DNA of 64,000 bases from Mangifera indica (GCF_011075055.1 NC_058146.1:15848320-15912319), one strand, 5' to 3'; counted from the stretch's first letter, positions 36,024 to 49,259 are shown. The notes: a model not told the origin generated them from the letters alone. Translations and numbers: made by a program.

Positions 36024-36563
36024 TATTGTATAATTATAAAGAAAAATTAAGCAGAAATATAACATAAATTAAAAGTCAACTGGGACATCACAACTGAGAT
36101 ATCCGTATTTATAATATTTAAGCAGCATAACGGCATAATATAAAGATATAATATACCTGAGCTGATCGTGCTGATAACGTGTTATGAAATTAATGAAACA
36201 AATTTTGTCTTTATTGACAACAAGACGGAGATAAAGTTTGCTGACGTCTTATCTCAACTACCTCCATCATTGGATAGTTGTCGAAGAGAGAGAAAAGAAA
36301 CCTAGGGATTTGGGTTGGAGAAACTATTTTTCAAAATTTTGAAAATGAAATGAAATTGTTAGTTTTCAAAATCTAGAAAAAAAAAATAAAATTATATTAT
36401 ATTTTTTAATATTATTAATAAAATAATAATTTTGTTCTCAACTCTAATAAAAAATTATAACAAAAGTTAAGTGATAAGTAAACATTTTAAATTTAAAAAA
36501 ATAGACATATATATATTTGAGATTTCTCTGTAGCTTGGGCGAGACTAAGTTTTTTGGCCAATT

Positions 36564-37420
36564 TATTATTACAATGCCGATATATCAGCATATGAATAAT
36601 TTTTTTAATAGCTTTTTTTCCCTGATTCAATTGGGATAAAATAGTAATTTGAAAACAAATTTGTTTTTTCATCCTATCAAAATGATTTCAATCCTAATTT
36701 TATCATTAATAATAATGAATCATAATATAATTAAATAATTTTAAATTAAAATAAAATAATATTCAATCATATAATAATATATTATTATTATTATTTAAAT
36801 TCTTACTTATTATAAATATGATAATATTATCACCCAATAGTTTTTTGAATAACCCTTTTCTGAATTCGAGTGAGATAAAATTATAATTTAAAATTTTTGA
36901 CGGATTAAAAGACATAAAGTTTAATAATATAAAATATATATTATTTTAAGAATAATATTTAAATTCCATTCTAAAACAACTGTAAGCCTCTTTAGACAAG
37001 CATATAATTATAATTAACCGAATAAATAACTTAATACAATTACCAACTAAATACACATATTGAATAATTATATCGAAGGCATGGAGTAAAGAACTCAATT
37101 TTAACTTACTAAGAATTGTTTTCTTTATGGGTGAATCTAAATTGAATTGATTCAAATTCAAATTCAAATTCATATTTATCTCAAATTAGGTTAACTCAAA
37201 TTACATTTTTTGTTCGACTCAAATTCAAAGAGTCGGTGTTATCACATCAGAACTCTTTTTTTACAATTATTTTTTTCTTTCTTTAATGACTCTTTTTTTT
37301 TTATCCATTGACCCTTTTTCTTTTTTGACAATTTTTTTCTTCTTTGCTTTTTATCATTCAAGCAGCCTTACTCTGAAAGATAATGTATCAGAAATAGAGG
37401 TGAAGTTATTCTGAAAGATA
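36564..37420. other. AT-rich spacer
   Basis: Contains MITE-core-like AT sequence near 36720-36840 and T-rich runs near 37260-37340. No gene seen. Confidence 0.55.
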
Positions 37421-37423
37421 GGT

Positions 37424-38840
37424 ACCTAGAATGGAGCTAAGATCTTTTCCAAATCCTGGGACAGGACCCACTTGATTAGCTTCCTCCAAAGCCAACCAAC
37501 CCTACCCTGCAACATATCAAGTGAGTAATGGTTAACAAAGAATATTTAAGTCAAACCAGTAATCACTGCAAGGGAGATGTATGTAAGAAGAACCTGATCA
37601 ACTGACAAACAATTCAGCTTCTCAGTGGCAATTTCCTCACACCGAACAGTGGCAACCATAACCTGATAAAAGTTTTAGTTTTGCTAAGCAAGAGTATTAT
37701 AGATACAGAAGGCAACAGAAAATGGAACAACCTCAACTCAACGACCCCAAGAAGGCCGCTAGCGAAGGAACCTACAAAGACAAGCCACCACCCACCTCTA
37801 GGACACTCCCTAGCTAGTGGATCGACACTACACCTCAAACAAGAGCAACCCACAGCCAACATCTCTCCCTATCTATCAATCTTTTGCCTTGATAGATTTG
37901 GAGAGAAAGTTCTATACCAAAAGAAAGCCTAAACATTTACACATGAAAGGTATACAAAACACAGCCCTTATGTACCAAAAAAAACCTGATAGAAGTTAAA
38001 ATGAATTTATTAATTAAAAAACATGTACAAATATAGTTATCCATGAAATTGGAAAATCAACAGAAACTATAAATTAATAAGATTAATGAAACAAAATAAA
38101 AATACCTTATGGGCGGGAAGATCCAGGTCCTTGTTTTCTTTTACAACTTTCCATATTTGTTGAGCGCCAAAAGAAAATCCTAAGGCAGGATCAACTCCTT
38201 GTCTATCTCCAGCTTGTCCTCCTGGAGAGATGGAATGGAAAAATCGCTGCCTCAGTTGAGCAACCTGTATAACGTTTCAAAATCATAAGCCCCTGGATTC
38301 CAACTGTAATCTATTTATTTCACAAAATGTGCTAACACTTCAGTTAGCCAAAGATGCTACAATGCGAAAGGTTTCACACACTTAATATTTAGGTCAACAT
38401 ATGAAGACTAAAAGAATGCTTCAACGCACTCAAAGCTCAGTTGAACTACAAAGATCATAACCCATAAAAATTAAGGCTTGGTAAACTTCCTAATCTTATT
38501 CATGGCTATCTGCTCTTTAAACTGCTCCTCCTTCCCTTCATAGCTAGAAAAAGCAGTGACCTCCACCAACAGGTCAAGAAAGAAATTAATAGGCTCTAAA
38601 TATTCAAGCGGAGTCTGCAAGGAGAGAGAGTCATGAACAAAATATTGATTCAAAACAGAAACGAATGCCACTTCCACAAAAAGAATGAAGCATAAAGGAA
38701 AATTATAAGGTGCAAGTGTACACCTTTGAATTTTGGAAACATGAAATCCACCATGGAAAACTGGCTAGAGTACCTGGAAAACTGTTTTCAGAAGAGGTTT
38801 ATTAGCAAGCCTGCTCCTAGCTGATATCATGGCACTACCT
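37424..38840 (-). pseudogene. RHD3/SEY1-like GTPase pseudogene (middle exons only)
   Basis: Fragments match internal exons of RHD3 (atlastin-like ER fusion GTPase), in order. A relic of the exon coding ...NKPLLKTVFQ lies at 38772-38838. A fused relic (TPLEYLEPI joined to VEVTAFSSYEG) lies at 38478-38612. A full-length 53-codon exon lies at 38106-38264 ([13 protein letters not shown] ... LDLPAHK), followed by a 23-codon exon at 37594-37662 ([12 protein letters not shown]) and a last piece at 37424-37501 (WLALEEANQVGPVPGFGK). Splice sites are damaged: the fused exon has lost both acceptor (TTG) and donor (ATAGCC), and the last piece has lost its donor (ATAACT for GTAAGT). The GTPase N-terminus and the C-terminal half are missing. 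The surviving sequence is closer to canonical RHD3 than the gene at 51-56 kb is. Confidence 0.85.
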
Positions 38841-39892
38841 GTACATGGCATTAAGCATCTTGTTTAAACCTGGCATCCATTTAAATTGAATTTTGGCAAA
38901 GAAAAAAAACTTTGGTACACAACAGAAAAATGAAAAGAAAATTTTGCTGATCTTTATTATTTTCTGGGAATAAAGAGATTAAGACATATATTGCTGAAAA
39001 TTATCCTCATACAGTTGTTTCCAAGCATCAAATCACAATAACACCAATGCCTGTTTAGATGTTAAATATGTACGTATACATATATATATCCAAAGGCTAA
39101 TCATTGGCTGGCCAAAGTCACAGCAAACAGAGAAATCATGTACAATATATGAGTTGACAGACCAGCAAAATCCAGATTTAAAAATACATCGGCAACATTG
39201 GAGAATGACCAGGCCTAGACGTATATATGATGGGTCATTTTAAATCAGTGTATCTTCTATGATTTCTTTAGGCCCAGAGTTCAAGACCATCCTCTTTTTG
39301 CAGCTCTAGTACTAATCAATCAACACCACAGTGTAGAAATTTTGGCCAAGCAAAAGCAATAGAAGTCCAAATCCTTTGTGTTTTTGCAAAGCAATTCTGC
39401 AACAAAACATGTGTCCATAATGAATAATTCTTTGTCTTCATATATATTGTTGAGGTCGAGTCAAAGTCAATTTTATGACCTTCAAGATTTGACTATCCAT
39501 TTGTTTTCAGACACGAGAAACAGAATTGGAAATACAGTTTGACAATTTGTTTTCAACGTCACCAATTGTAAAAAAAAAAAAAAAAAAGCTTAAATTTGAA
39601 TTTAAATATAATAAAATAAAATATTTATTTTCAACGTCATTAATTTCCCTTTTCCCTCTTCTCCGACTAATTTCTCAACCGTGAGCAGTGTTTCCATCAT
39701 CTTCGCCATTTTTAATAGTGCTACATATACCATTTATATTATTATAAGGATAAAAATTAAAAATAAAATAATATTTAGTTATATAATAATATATTATTAT
39801 TTATATATAAAATTATATATAAAAATTATGTAAATAATAATATTATTGTTTATTAAATTATACTTACATTATTTGACTTACAAAAAATAAAT
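38841..39892. other. Spacer, no gene seen
   Basis: Contains an A18 run near 39570 following CACCAATTG, and AT-rich MITE-core debris at 39740-39850. Confidence 0.5.
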
Positions 39893-39900
39893 CAACAAAC

Positions 39901-40711
39901 TAGACTTGGCCAGGTTCATGAACCGGCTATTTCGATTTCAAATTGCCGGTTTACGATTCAAAAAAATATGAATTTTGAATCATAATCATTACAAGATGGT
40001 TTGTAATTGATTTGAAGTCGACAATGTTGATTCATAACCCCGATTCAGAATCGACATTGAACTGTCGGTTCTGATTTATGATCCCGATTTATTTTATAAT
40101 TAATAATTATAATAATTAAAAATTAAAAAAAGCTTGGACTTAATTTTTTAATCTATAGAGATCAATTATATAATTAATTATAAAATTATATAATAGAAAA
40201 ATCATAATAATTAAATTATAAAATTAAAATTAGAATCGATAAAAATAAAGAAAGAATTCAATTGAATTTGAAATAATTTGATTGAAAGATTAAGACGGTT
40301 AAGAATTGAGAGAATGAGAAATAAAAGAGTTGAAAAAATGAGAAACGAGAGAATTGAAAGATTGTGTAGTATTTATAAGTAAAATTTTATATATAAAAAA
40401 AAATTAGGCCTCACCATATTGTTCAAATTTTTAAACATTTGCAAGGGGTCTTTGCAAATAAAGTTTTTTTTATTTAAAAAATGAAATAATCGGTTCATGA
40501 ATCTTTGAATCGACAGTTGAATTGTCAGTTCATGAATGGATCATAAACTGATGGTTCAACAATTTAAAAAAATCAAAACTGAAACTAAATCATTAGAATC
40601 TGATTCCAATTCTGGTATAAATCGATTTCAATTCTGATGATTTCGATTCCAATTGTCAACGAGCCGAATCTGATCCAATTCACGGGCCAAACCGGCCCGT
40701 GGCCAGGACTA
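39901..40711. mobile_element. hAT-type non-autonomous transposon (811 bp)
   Basis: Ends TAGACTTGGCCAGG and, inverted, TAGTCCTGGCCACGG. The exact 8-bp TSD CAACAAAC is at 39893-39900 and 40712-40719. Subterminal regions are rich in AACCGG/GATTC words in inverted orientation; the centre is AT-rich without a transposase. Confidence 0.88.
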
Positions 40712-40719
40712 CAACAAAC

Positions 40720-41410
40720 ACGCCTTTTAATACATTAATTTACAGCATTGACATACCAATTATACCAGAACAATTATTAAGTAGGGTTATTATTGTATTT
40801 TAATATTTTATATTTTACCTACAAACTCACCAATATTATTTAATTGTATCTATTACATTACATTACATGTCTCAAAATCAGCCACCATGCTTTTCCACTC
40901 TGGAATGGATCTAATCAGAGTAGTTCAACTTAAATCCACTAATCACTTTGGACAATCTAATCTAAAGTTGAAACTCCAACTCAATAGTTAAGTTCAAAAT
41001 CAATTCGTTTGTTCACCTAATGATATTATTTTTATCTCATCAACTACCCTCCAATAACATTATGTATCAATTTAAACGATCCGAGCTCCAACCAACCCAT
41101 ACTTACTAGGATAAAATCCGCCCCTAATTCCGCTTGTGTGTAAACAACTAATTCAATTTTTTCTTGGGAATTGATCGAGGAGCAAGAACTTTCATAAAAA
41201 ATTTAATCTCCTTTTATACAACAGTTACAAATTATATTCATGCACAAATAATATAACATACAAACTACTCATCTTCATCATCTACAACTACAACATTTCC
41301 CCTCTTGATTTGTGTAGCTTTTGGCAACATCTAACCCATGTCACCAGATGCAGAATCTTTCCCAGAAATGATCCATTTAATAGTTCACAGGAACGCAAAA
41401 CTTAAAACAC
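40720..41410. other. Spacer and 3'UTR of EXO84C
   Basis: No gene seen. The part next to 41411 should be the EXO84C 3'UTR. A degenerate GATTC/GAGCTC tract lies near 40900-41100. Confidence 0.5.
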
Positions 41411-44400
41411 TTATGTCTCGGGGTCAGTGAAGTGTGGATTTTCAAGTTCGCCCATACTTGCAGAAGCGAAAGATTCATACGATTCTACAGTTGAGAGTGA
41501 TGAAACTGTGTCACCTGAATTTGAGACATCGTCTTCATTTAAAATGATATGTTCCTCATCATCGATATCAGATACTTCTGACCCAGAACCTCCTGACAGA
41601 AGTTTATGTATGGCTGACTTTGCAGTATCGACAAACCATTCATCCTCAGGAAGTACACTACCGAGAGAATTATAAGCTTTAATTGTTAGTAAAAACAGAG
41701 AGGGAAAAACAAGCATTTTAAATAATAAAGCAGTACCTTTGTGGGTTTATGCCTCTGGCAGAGAAGGACCTGATTGCTCGGGCGATTATGGAAGATGCAA
41801 TTTGGTGTACATGGCGTGATGGATAACCCGCATAACGTGCAATTTCAACAGTGAAGTGCATATCAAGAATGAGCTGCCAAGTGAGTCAAGTGGGAATTTA
41901 ATAGATGTCATGAAAATAAAGAAAAATCAAATGTCTTTGGTCACTAATTTCCAGAAATGAGATTCTTCATGATCAACAACACTGCTCTTTCAATTAAAAT
42001 GTTTAATTCAAAAAAGCTATTTCACACTGTCATCTGAAATCTTCAGTAGACCCTTTCAACTTTCTCAGTCTTTAATGTCTATTTTCCGCAATGGCAAAGT
42101 TAGAAATAAAACTGAAGGGAGATAACTCTTACCTGTTGCAGCCCAAGTGGCTGAACAGGAGATGATTCATTCTCAAAAACGCCCCAGAATTCCTGTTCAT
42201 CAGACAACCACATGACAAATGTTTCTGTCAATCTAGCAAGCAAAATTTTCTGCAGCTTCTCTTTTCCGAGGAGCACATCTCCAGCCACAATAGCCAACTG
42301 CTGAAGCTTTGCAAACAATGCCTGTAAAAATTTATGTGAAATGTGTCATTCAAAACTGTTGAATGACTAAATGTGAAAAAAGAAACAAAGAATTCAATGA
42401 AAAAGTTGCAGGTTGAAAGGATTTCCAAAATCTCATTATGAATACTGAGTGAAAACCGTAAAACAACAATTGTAGCATACGAAGAGAAAACTTCAGGTTT
42501 ACAGTAGGAAAGATGACCTGAAATGGAAGTGAAGGCAGAGGCTCTTGTTCCCATTGTAAATATTCTTCATTTCCACTTATATAAATTTGTCCATCTAATC
42601 GTGTTCTGCCTTCTCTTGAATAAATGAAAGTGAGAACGTATTGCCGACAAAAATGATCTTTGAGTTTGTCAAATGAATGCTGAAGATGGCGCCTCCAATC
42701 TTTTAGTTCAGGGCTAGTACTTGCATTAGGCACAACGTTCCCATCTCCAGCTTCTTTGATCTCATTCTTGGGATTCCAAACTTTCAACACAACATTAGGT
42801 AAAAGTTCGTCCATGATTGTAAATGCTATTCCTAGAAGCGCAAGTTGTTCTGAATCTGTCTCAGCTCGAAAGGGTATGACCTCCTTCAACTCTGTAAGAT
42901 TGTCGTCATCTGAGGGACCTGGTAGAGCTCTATTTAATGCATCCATGTATATATCAAACAACTGTGAAATTCTACTTAAAACATTTCCTCCGTAATGCAA
43001 AACAACAAGGGGGGTTATCTGATCCAAAATATCCTGTAAAAATTATTCAACAGAACTAATATTATATAGCAAATGGTTGTGGGGTCATCAGAGGTAACAA
43101 TTTACAGTAGAACACACAAACGTACAGAGAGATTCAACAAAAGATCTAGCAATGACCAGTTTTAAAATGTAATGTCATGTATCACAAATCAATAAAACTA
43201 TCTACACCTAGTTTTGCGTATTTAATTAGGTATTCAAATAATCTGTCTTCATATGATTAGATGATTTTGAATTAAAGATAAAATAGCACTCAATCACATA
43301 ATGACACATCATCTGAATATCTAATTAGGTACTCAAAACTGGACACATAGCATTGCTCATAACAAATACATACACATTCAAAAGAGCATACTCATCATTG
43401 ACAAAGATATTGACAACACAAACTACTATGCATATATCTAGAAATATATCAAATTATGCATCCAAATCAACATGCAGTCAGTGTGCATGGAAGTTAACCA
43501 AAACAATGCAATCATTTTGCTTGTAAACCCCAATGAAATAAAATAAAACAATGAACTCTTCTGCTCCACTATCAGAACCATGGTTAAGCAAAGCGATTCA
43601 TCCCTCCTGCCCCACTATAGAAAGAGCTTTCTCTTCACATAAACACCATGTAAGAATAAAAAGAAATGTTCAATGCGCATAAAAGAAATAAGTTATCCAC
43701 AATAATGAGCTTAGCCTGATTTGTATGGCGCAACCTCTCAAAGACAATCTTGATTGATAAACTATGTCTAGGTCAATAAGACAATAAGGGAAGGATAAAG
43801 ACAAAAAGAAAAAAGATATTGCCCTCTCAACATGTGAAGGAGGACCTACTTACTTCGACAATTTGCATGAATCGCATTCCACTATCGGCAAGCGCACTAT
43901 CTGATGCTGCTGCAATTTCAGATAATGGAGATATAAAATGAGGGGCAAATGGCAAGCCTTCATCAATTTCTTCTAAGTAGAATATCATTTTTCTAGCCCG
44001 TCTAAAATTTAACTCTAAGACTTCCTCAATGTATGGTCGCATGAGTACCAAAAGCAACTTTGACAATTTCAGGCCTTCTGATTCCAACATGGAGGAATAG
44101 TTAAGACTTGCCTGAGCACAAACACAGGCTGCACGTAAAGCAGAAATTGTTTCTGCAGGTGGTGCATTTTCCTTCACCAGTCGTACAAAAAATTCAATCT
44201 TCCACTCTGCCCATTGAACTACTCTGTTAGCAAATACAGGATTGTCATTAAATATAGAACCAGAAGTTTTTGCTGCCAGTGAGATTGTTGAAAAAACAAG
44301 CTTAGATACTGTGGCTGGGAATACTTTAGGACAGACAGAACATGAAGGAAGATAAGCCTCTAAGTTCCTTTGAAGACGGGACCCATAAGATTTCAACATT

Positions 44401-46764
44401 AATTGGTGAGCTAAAGGACCCTTTCCAAGTTTGACTAAACCCGATAAGGCTTTCTTCAGTTCGGCAACACCAATTGAAGGCTGTTCAGTAATATTAACCA
44501 GCTGATCCTCAAGAACAGCCTTTCTTTTAAAGAAAGCAGTCTTAAATGAGGATGCTTCAGCTGATGAAACTTCAACAGAACCCTTCAATTCTGGATAGTT
44601 TCTCTCTTCAGCATCTAAAACCTCTATTGCTTCTTCAACCTTATGTTCAGCCAAGAGAACATCAAGTTTATCCAAGAAAATCATCTTGTGGTCATCAACT
44701 TCATTTGGTAAAGGCTTTTGGAGTTCAAAAATTTCTGAGTCTTGCTGAGATTCATCAATATTCCCATTACCTCCAACCCACTCTTCCAGTTCACGACAAA
44801 CTCCAGTCATCAGATCTTGAACAAAGATCCTTTGCCCAGAAATATGCTTTCGCAGCTCCCTTAGCTCATGCTCCATTTCCACAACTTCTTCAGATATTCT
44901 ACCAGAATATCAAGTAAAGTAGTCAACAATTAATCTAAGTTGAGAATCAGAAGGAAAAAATGATCAAAAAATTAGTTCATAGCATCAAGGATAAGAGTCA
45001 CATCCTAGTAGAACAAAAGTAAGATTTAACATTAATAGGAATCTATATCAGTTGAGCTCAAAGGGTCAAATTCAACTGTGTCACTTACAGCTCCAATTCA
45101 GGCAACATGATGCCCTAACACTTTAACAATTTTAAATTCAACATTTGTAGAAACCGCTGACTGAGCCCACTAGTTTAAAAACATTATGATATATAAAAAG
45201 CATCAAGGTGGAATCTCACTTCCACAAAACTTATTTGGTTTCCAACATACCCTTAATTCCTAAGAGAGCAGAAAACCACTTTTCATTTTCACCTACTCCC
45301 AAACATCATATGTTCCTAGACACTTACTAGAAATTTTCAAATACAACAGTTTTAACATCCTCCAATGCCAGGAGAAAATTAGCATCATACATCTTTCAAG
45401 ATTTTTCATTTAGCCATAATTAAGGATACTCTATTACCTCAAGAAAGCCAGGTATTTTGTTCGCACATTGCCACATAAGTTTTCCACCGCATCTTTCAAA
45501 TCCAACAACTCACAACATAGTCTTCTAATTCCCTACATTGATAAAGATGATTAACTTATAATAAAGATGTGCCAGTATCTTACTCTACAGAGGAAAATAA
45601 GAGTATATACACTAATAGAAGTTATAAAAACAGACATCATAGGGAGAAGAACTATCAACAAAGTGATTTTATGTCCTCATCTGATTAAGAAAAATATACA
45701 AGATTCTATCAAGGAAACATACCAACACAGGAATCAAATGTGTTAAGTGCTAGCAACATTAACTCCACACAGAATGACAACATATACCTTGATCTAGTAA
45801 TCACTCGTTATTTAAAATTGAGGTATGCAAATATGTGAAAGTATCATATTCAAAGCAAGTAAGCACATAAGAGTTGAAAGAAAAATGTCGACACAGCAAC
45901 ATCACCTTTCCTAAATTTTATATCCACAAAGTGAAACAAAAAAGAATAGCATGCATACTCAAAGCTTTATTTGAGTTTTTTTTTTTCAGAGAGGTCGGTT
46001 GCAATGCATGTACTGCTGCTGGAAACTAATAATATTTTTTATAAGGCAGTCCATATAGAGCAGCATTATGCTCTTCCAAGGCAAGGGCAAGTTCCGGTTA
46101 GAACATGGATCAACCAGTAAACCATCTCCAAACATTTAACTTTTAATCAAGGCAACCCAGATCCAGGGTAGCCCTAGCCCAAATAGAGATCCATATTTCA
46201 ACGTTAACTTGATTATAAAACCCTAGATACAAATAAACAAACTTTAAGCAAACATATAACAGAACAAACAATTCAATACTAAAACCAAGCTAAAATGAAT
46301 TTTTTAACATGGAAAAAATGGAAATAAATCGAATAAATGATCATGCTTCACAATGCCATGAAACAAGTAGCATGTTTTCATTGACTAATCTTAAATGCAA
46401 AACTAACCCACATATATATATATATATTTTTTTTGCTAAGAAAATACCCAGAAAAACAAAGCAAGTTTTGAGATAAATTCAACCAAAAAAGAAAAAGAAA
46501 AACTTCCAGCCTATTTAATGCTGATAAAAAAAATGAATCAAGTAACGAGTTTTAGCTTACTAAACCGAAAAAGCAACACTTTTCCTAAGCAAAAATAACC
46601 AGATACAGAAAAACAAACTTTGAGCTATATGAGATATATATATATATTTAAAAAAAAAAAAAAGGAACCTTTTCAGTGTGAGATTGGAAGACAGAATCGA
46701 TCTTGGACTGAGGAGTTATGCCTTCAATGGATGGGAAGTCATCATCTTCTTCACTGCTCTCCAT
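41411..46764 (-). CDS. EXO84C: Exocyst complex component EXO84C
   Basis: Seven exons in coding order: 46669-46764, 45438-45532, 43854-44898, 42518-43033, 42133-42321, 41737-41873 and 41411-41657. All introns are GT-AG and in frame; the product is 774 residues. Exo84 is a subunit of the octameric exocyst that tethers secretory vesicles to the plasma membrane. The N-terminus ([14 protein letters not shown]) and core segments ([54 protein letters not shown]) match Arabidopsis EXO84C (At1g10180) as I remember it, and not EXO84A/B. N-terminal helices are coiled-coil-like (about residues 20-110), an Exo84 core follows, and the tail is acidic and serine-rich ([31 protein letters not shown]). No defects seen. 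Intron 3 contains a small MITE at 43195-43362. Confidence 0.95.
43195..43362. mobile_element. Small hairpin MITE in EXO84C intron 3
   Basis: Inverted arms of about 55 bp (TAGTTTTGCGTATTTAATTAGG and, inverted, CAGTTTTGAGTACCTAATTAG) surround ATTTTGAATTAAAGATAAAAT. Same family as at 26640. Confidence 0.7.
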
Positions 46765-47635
46765 TGCCTTCTTCTCTCACTTCTCTTTGACTTCTCTTCA
46801 GTAGCTTCAACGGAGGTTTCGAAATAGTTTTCTCAGGTGAATATGTTGAGAAAGAAGCATGTGAGCGAATTTTCGTACTTCTTTTTTCACCGAGGCTTTC
46901 AGAAATTATTTTTTACCATTTATTATATCAATTAAGATTTAAGCTATAAAGATTTATGATATTTTTAAATTCCAAAATATTTTGTTATTTCATCATGTTT
47001 CAGACAATGTTTATTGATCTGGATCATGCATTGACTGTTGGGTAAGATTCGAGCCGAATTGAGATAGTAAAGCTCTCGTGGAGCTTGTAGAAGTTAAATT
47101 TGAACTTAACTCGAATTTGACTCAACTCATTTTGAGATTAAACTTTTAATTAGTTCATTATTAAAACGATTTTGTTTTAATATATATTAGTGAAAACGAT
47201 ATCATTTTGTATCAAAATTTTTAATTTATAAATTTGAACTCAAGTTTAAGCTCGAAAATATTGGTTCGAGCTTAAGTAAGCTTGTATAAAACTAACTCAT
47301 TTTAGGTTCATTCAAATCAAACTTACACAAATTTGATTCGAATCTAATCGTAATTAGTTGATCTAAAGGTTGGTCCATGGTCAATCGATCTGACCAAACA
47401 TCAGAACAAAGATGTCAACACAATGTATAAATGAATTAATTAAAATTTTTAAGCAGATTTTTTAGTCATATGACATCAACTTGATGATTATATCGATTTA
47501 ATTTGATTGTTGAACCATGACTATTTACCCAATTAAGACCCATGGCAATTAGAATAAATGATTAAAATAAGTTTTAATTATACCATAGATGTCATCTAAT
47601 AGATGAGATTCCAACACTGGTTTCCAGCCAAGCTA
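46765..47635. other. EXO84C 5' flank and spacer
   Basis: The first ~100 bases are CT-rich on plus and probably contain the EXO84C 5'UTR and start site. The segment 47030-47350 is a degenerate tract of GATTCGAGCC/GAGCTTG words like the Mutator-type MITE at 10019. No gene seen. Confidence 0.5.
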
Positions 47636-47639
47636 ATCA

Positions 47640-48255
47640 GTCCAATTTGGGTTTCCACCCAAGATTTGATATAAACAGAACTTCTCACTTTAATTATTAA
47701 AAATTTAAATATTAATTTATCTGTTAAATTTTATTATTATTCACAAGGATAAAATTATTATTTAATAAAATTATCTAAAAAACATAAATTTATCACTTTT
47801 TTTTCTAAGTTTAAAACTAACAATTTCTTTCTATTCAAAGTTTGAAAAATGATTATTTCTTTCACAGATTTGTATTTTCTCCCTTATCGCTTCTTCGATG
47901 ATCAAAACCGACCAACCTCTTTCCTCCCATCTCCCAGATAAGGAAGAATTATAGGCCACCCTTCAATTGATCGATGATTTGTCTTCATCCGAGAGATGGG
48001 AGGGAAGAGATTGGTCGGTTTCCATTGTCGAAGGAGAATAGTCATTTTTGAAATTTTAGATTGAAAAAAAATTATTAGTTTTTAAACTTAGGAGAGAAAA
48101 TATAATAAATTTATAATATTTTTATTAGATAACAATTTTATCTTTAATAATAATAATAAAATTTAATAAACGAGTGAATATTTAAAATTTTTATAATTAA
48201 TAAATAAAAAGTTGGGTTTGAATCAAATCTTTCATAGAAAATTGTCATTTGGCTT
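47640..48255. mobile_element. Long-inverted-repeat foldback element
   Basis: The left arm contains CCACCCAAGATTTGATATAAAC and the right arm the inverted counterpart GTTGGGTTTGAATCAAATCTT. Arms of roughly 200 bp also share CTAAGTTTAAAACTAACAATTT in inverted form. The central ~230 bp is CT/GA-rich and itself self-complementary. Related to copies at 30142-36563, 57967-58798 and about 61138-61835. Confidence 0.6.
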
Positions 48256-48645
48256 CCTTTTTTTTTTTTTTTTTTTTTTTGTAAGAGAGTAATTCATGTG
48301 CTAACTGATGATTACTAACCGGTAGTAATGGCTAATAGGCATTCATTCGTTTATAAATGTAGTAATAATTTTAATGATACAAAAGCTGCATAGACTGATT
48401 ATCAATGTTTAGAAGTGGCTTAGCTCAAGATCAATGTGAATAAAAATTAATCAGTTTAAAATAAACCAGTTAATATTTTAATTTAATTTGAAAATAATTT
48501 AATTTTAAATTAGATCAAAATTATTTTAATCTCAACTAGTTTTATAAAAACGATTGTAATCCTTCACTTGTTCAATCTAAGTTCAAATTTAAACTCAATT
48601 GGGCGAGACTGAATTTCACCGTAATTACACCTAAAATTTATAAGA

Positions 48646-48795
48646 GTAATACTTTGTGTATAAACAACGATGTATCATCATATAATTAGACAGTTAAAAA
48701 TTAAAAATAAAATAACATTTAATCATATAATAATATATTATTGTTCGCATATCAAACTATGTATATTATTTGTATATATAGTTTGATTGAAGTAA
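48646..48795. mobile_element. Small hairpin MITE
   Basis: AGTAATACTTTGTGTATA at the left and, inverted, TATATAGTTTGATTGAAGTAAT at the right flank the TTAAAAATTAAAAATAAAAT core. Same family as at 26640. Confidence 0.55.
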
Positions 48796-49036
48796 TGATA
48801 AGTTAGATTTTAAACAATAAAATTACAGTTGGATTTAATTAATTATTTTAATAGAATTAAAAAAAATTCAAGAAAATTAAAAAATTAAAAATTCAAGAAC
48901 ACATAAAAAGCAAGCTGAAGTAGTTGGTCATTAACATAGAAACTAAAAATTACACAGATTAGATGCCTTTTGAAAAAAAAGATTACAAAAATTCTGCTAT
49001 TCAACTTCTGAAGACATCATTAATGTCGACGAACTG

Positions 49037-49225
49037 TTAAGAGTCATCCTGTGGAAATTCATACATAAATTGGCTGATGATCCAGCCATAATCTTCATCT
49101 TCAAGTTCTGATGGTGGTTCCAAAATGGCAGAGGATATTGTAACCGGAAGTATTGCTAGTGGTAGCCATTCAGAATCAACTTCTCGAACATTTCTCCTCT
49201 TGTTCTTTTTAGAATCCCAGTTCAA
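49037..49225 (-). CDS. Possible terminal coding exon of unknown origin
   Basis: An open stretch of 62 codons with basic beginning (SKKNKRRNVREV) and acidic end (EPPSELEDEDYGW ... EFPQDDS, then stop). It has gene-like codon composition but no ATG at its start (TTG, directly after TAG). An AG just upstream could be a splice acceptor. It lies downstream of a stray RHD3-like exon 1 (49599-49443) on the same strand and is not part of RHD3. I do not recognise it. It could be chance or a captured exon. Confidence 0.25.
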   Translation of the reverse strand: MNWDSKKNKRRNVREVDSEWLPLAILPVTISSAILEPPSELEDEDYGWIISQFMYEFPQDDS

Positions 49226-49259
49226 CTATCTTACATCTCTTCTGTTTTTCATAATCCAC

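Larger units (their letters stand above)
30386..36203 (-). mobile_element. Old, defective Ty1/copia element on the minus strand
   Basis: The left LTR (30386-30679, the 3' LTR on the coding strand) is bounded by TGTTATG and TAACA and is preceded on the coding strand by a polypurine tract (AAGGGGGAG). At the other side only the first ~24 bases of the matching LTR end are recognisable from 36180 on. Next to it, on the minus strand, is CGTTATCAGCACGATC, presumably the primer-binding region. Pol order protease-integrase-RT-RNase H confirms copia. The 5' LTR is truncated or replaced, and gag is not recognisable. Confidence 0.85.
30142..36563. mobile_element. Long-inverted-repeat foldback element split by the minus-strand copia insertion
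   Basis: The left end (30142: GGCCAAAGGACTATGTCCCACCC) and right end (about 36530-36563: CTTGGGCGAGACTAAG ... TTGGCC) match the ends of foldback copies at 57967 and 47640. Inner landmarks TTTTAAAAACTAAAAATTTTC (left) and GTTAGTTTTCAAAATC (right) match too. The copia element lies between the two halves, so it most likely jumped into this foldback. The host TSD is diverged (TTTGTTAT versus TTTATTAT). Confidence 0.55.

Noticed and set aside
36180..36480. Full-length right-hand LTR of the minus-strand copia element
   Set aside because: Only about the first 24 bases match the left LTR at 30386; the rest does not align, so the LTR is truncated or replaced.
42756..44917. Plus-strand open frames opposite EXO84C
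   Set aside because: Antisense shadows of EXO84C exons with no features of their own.
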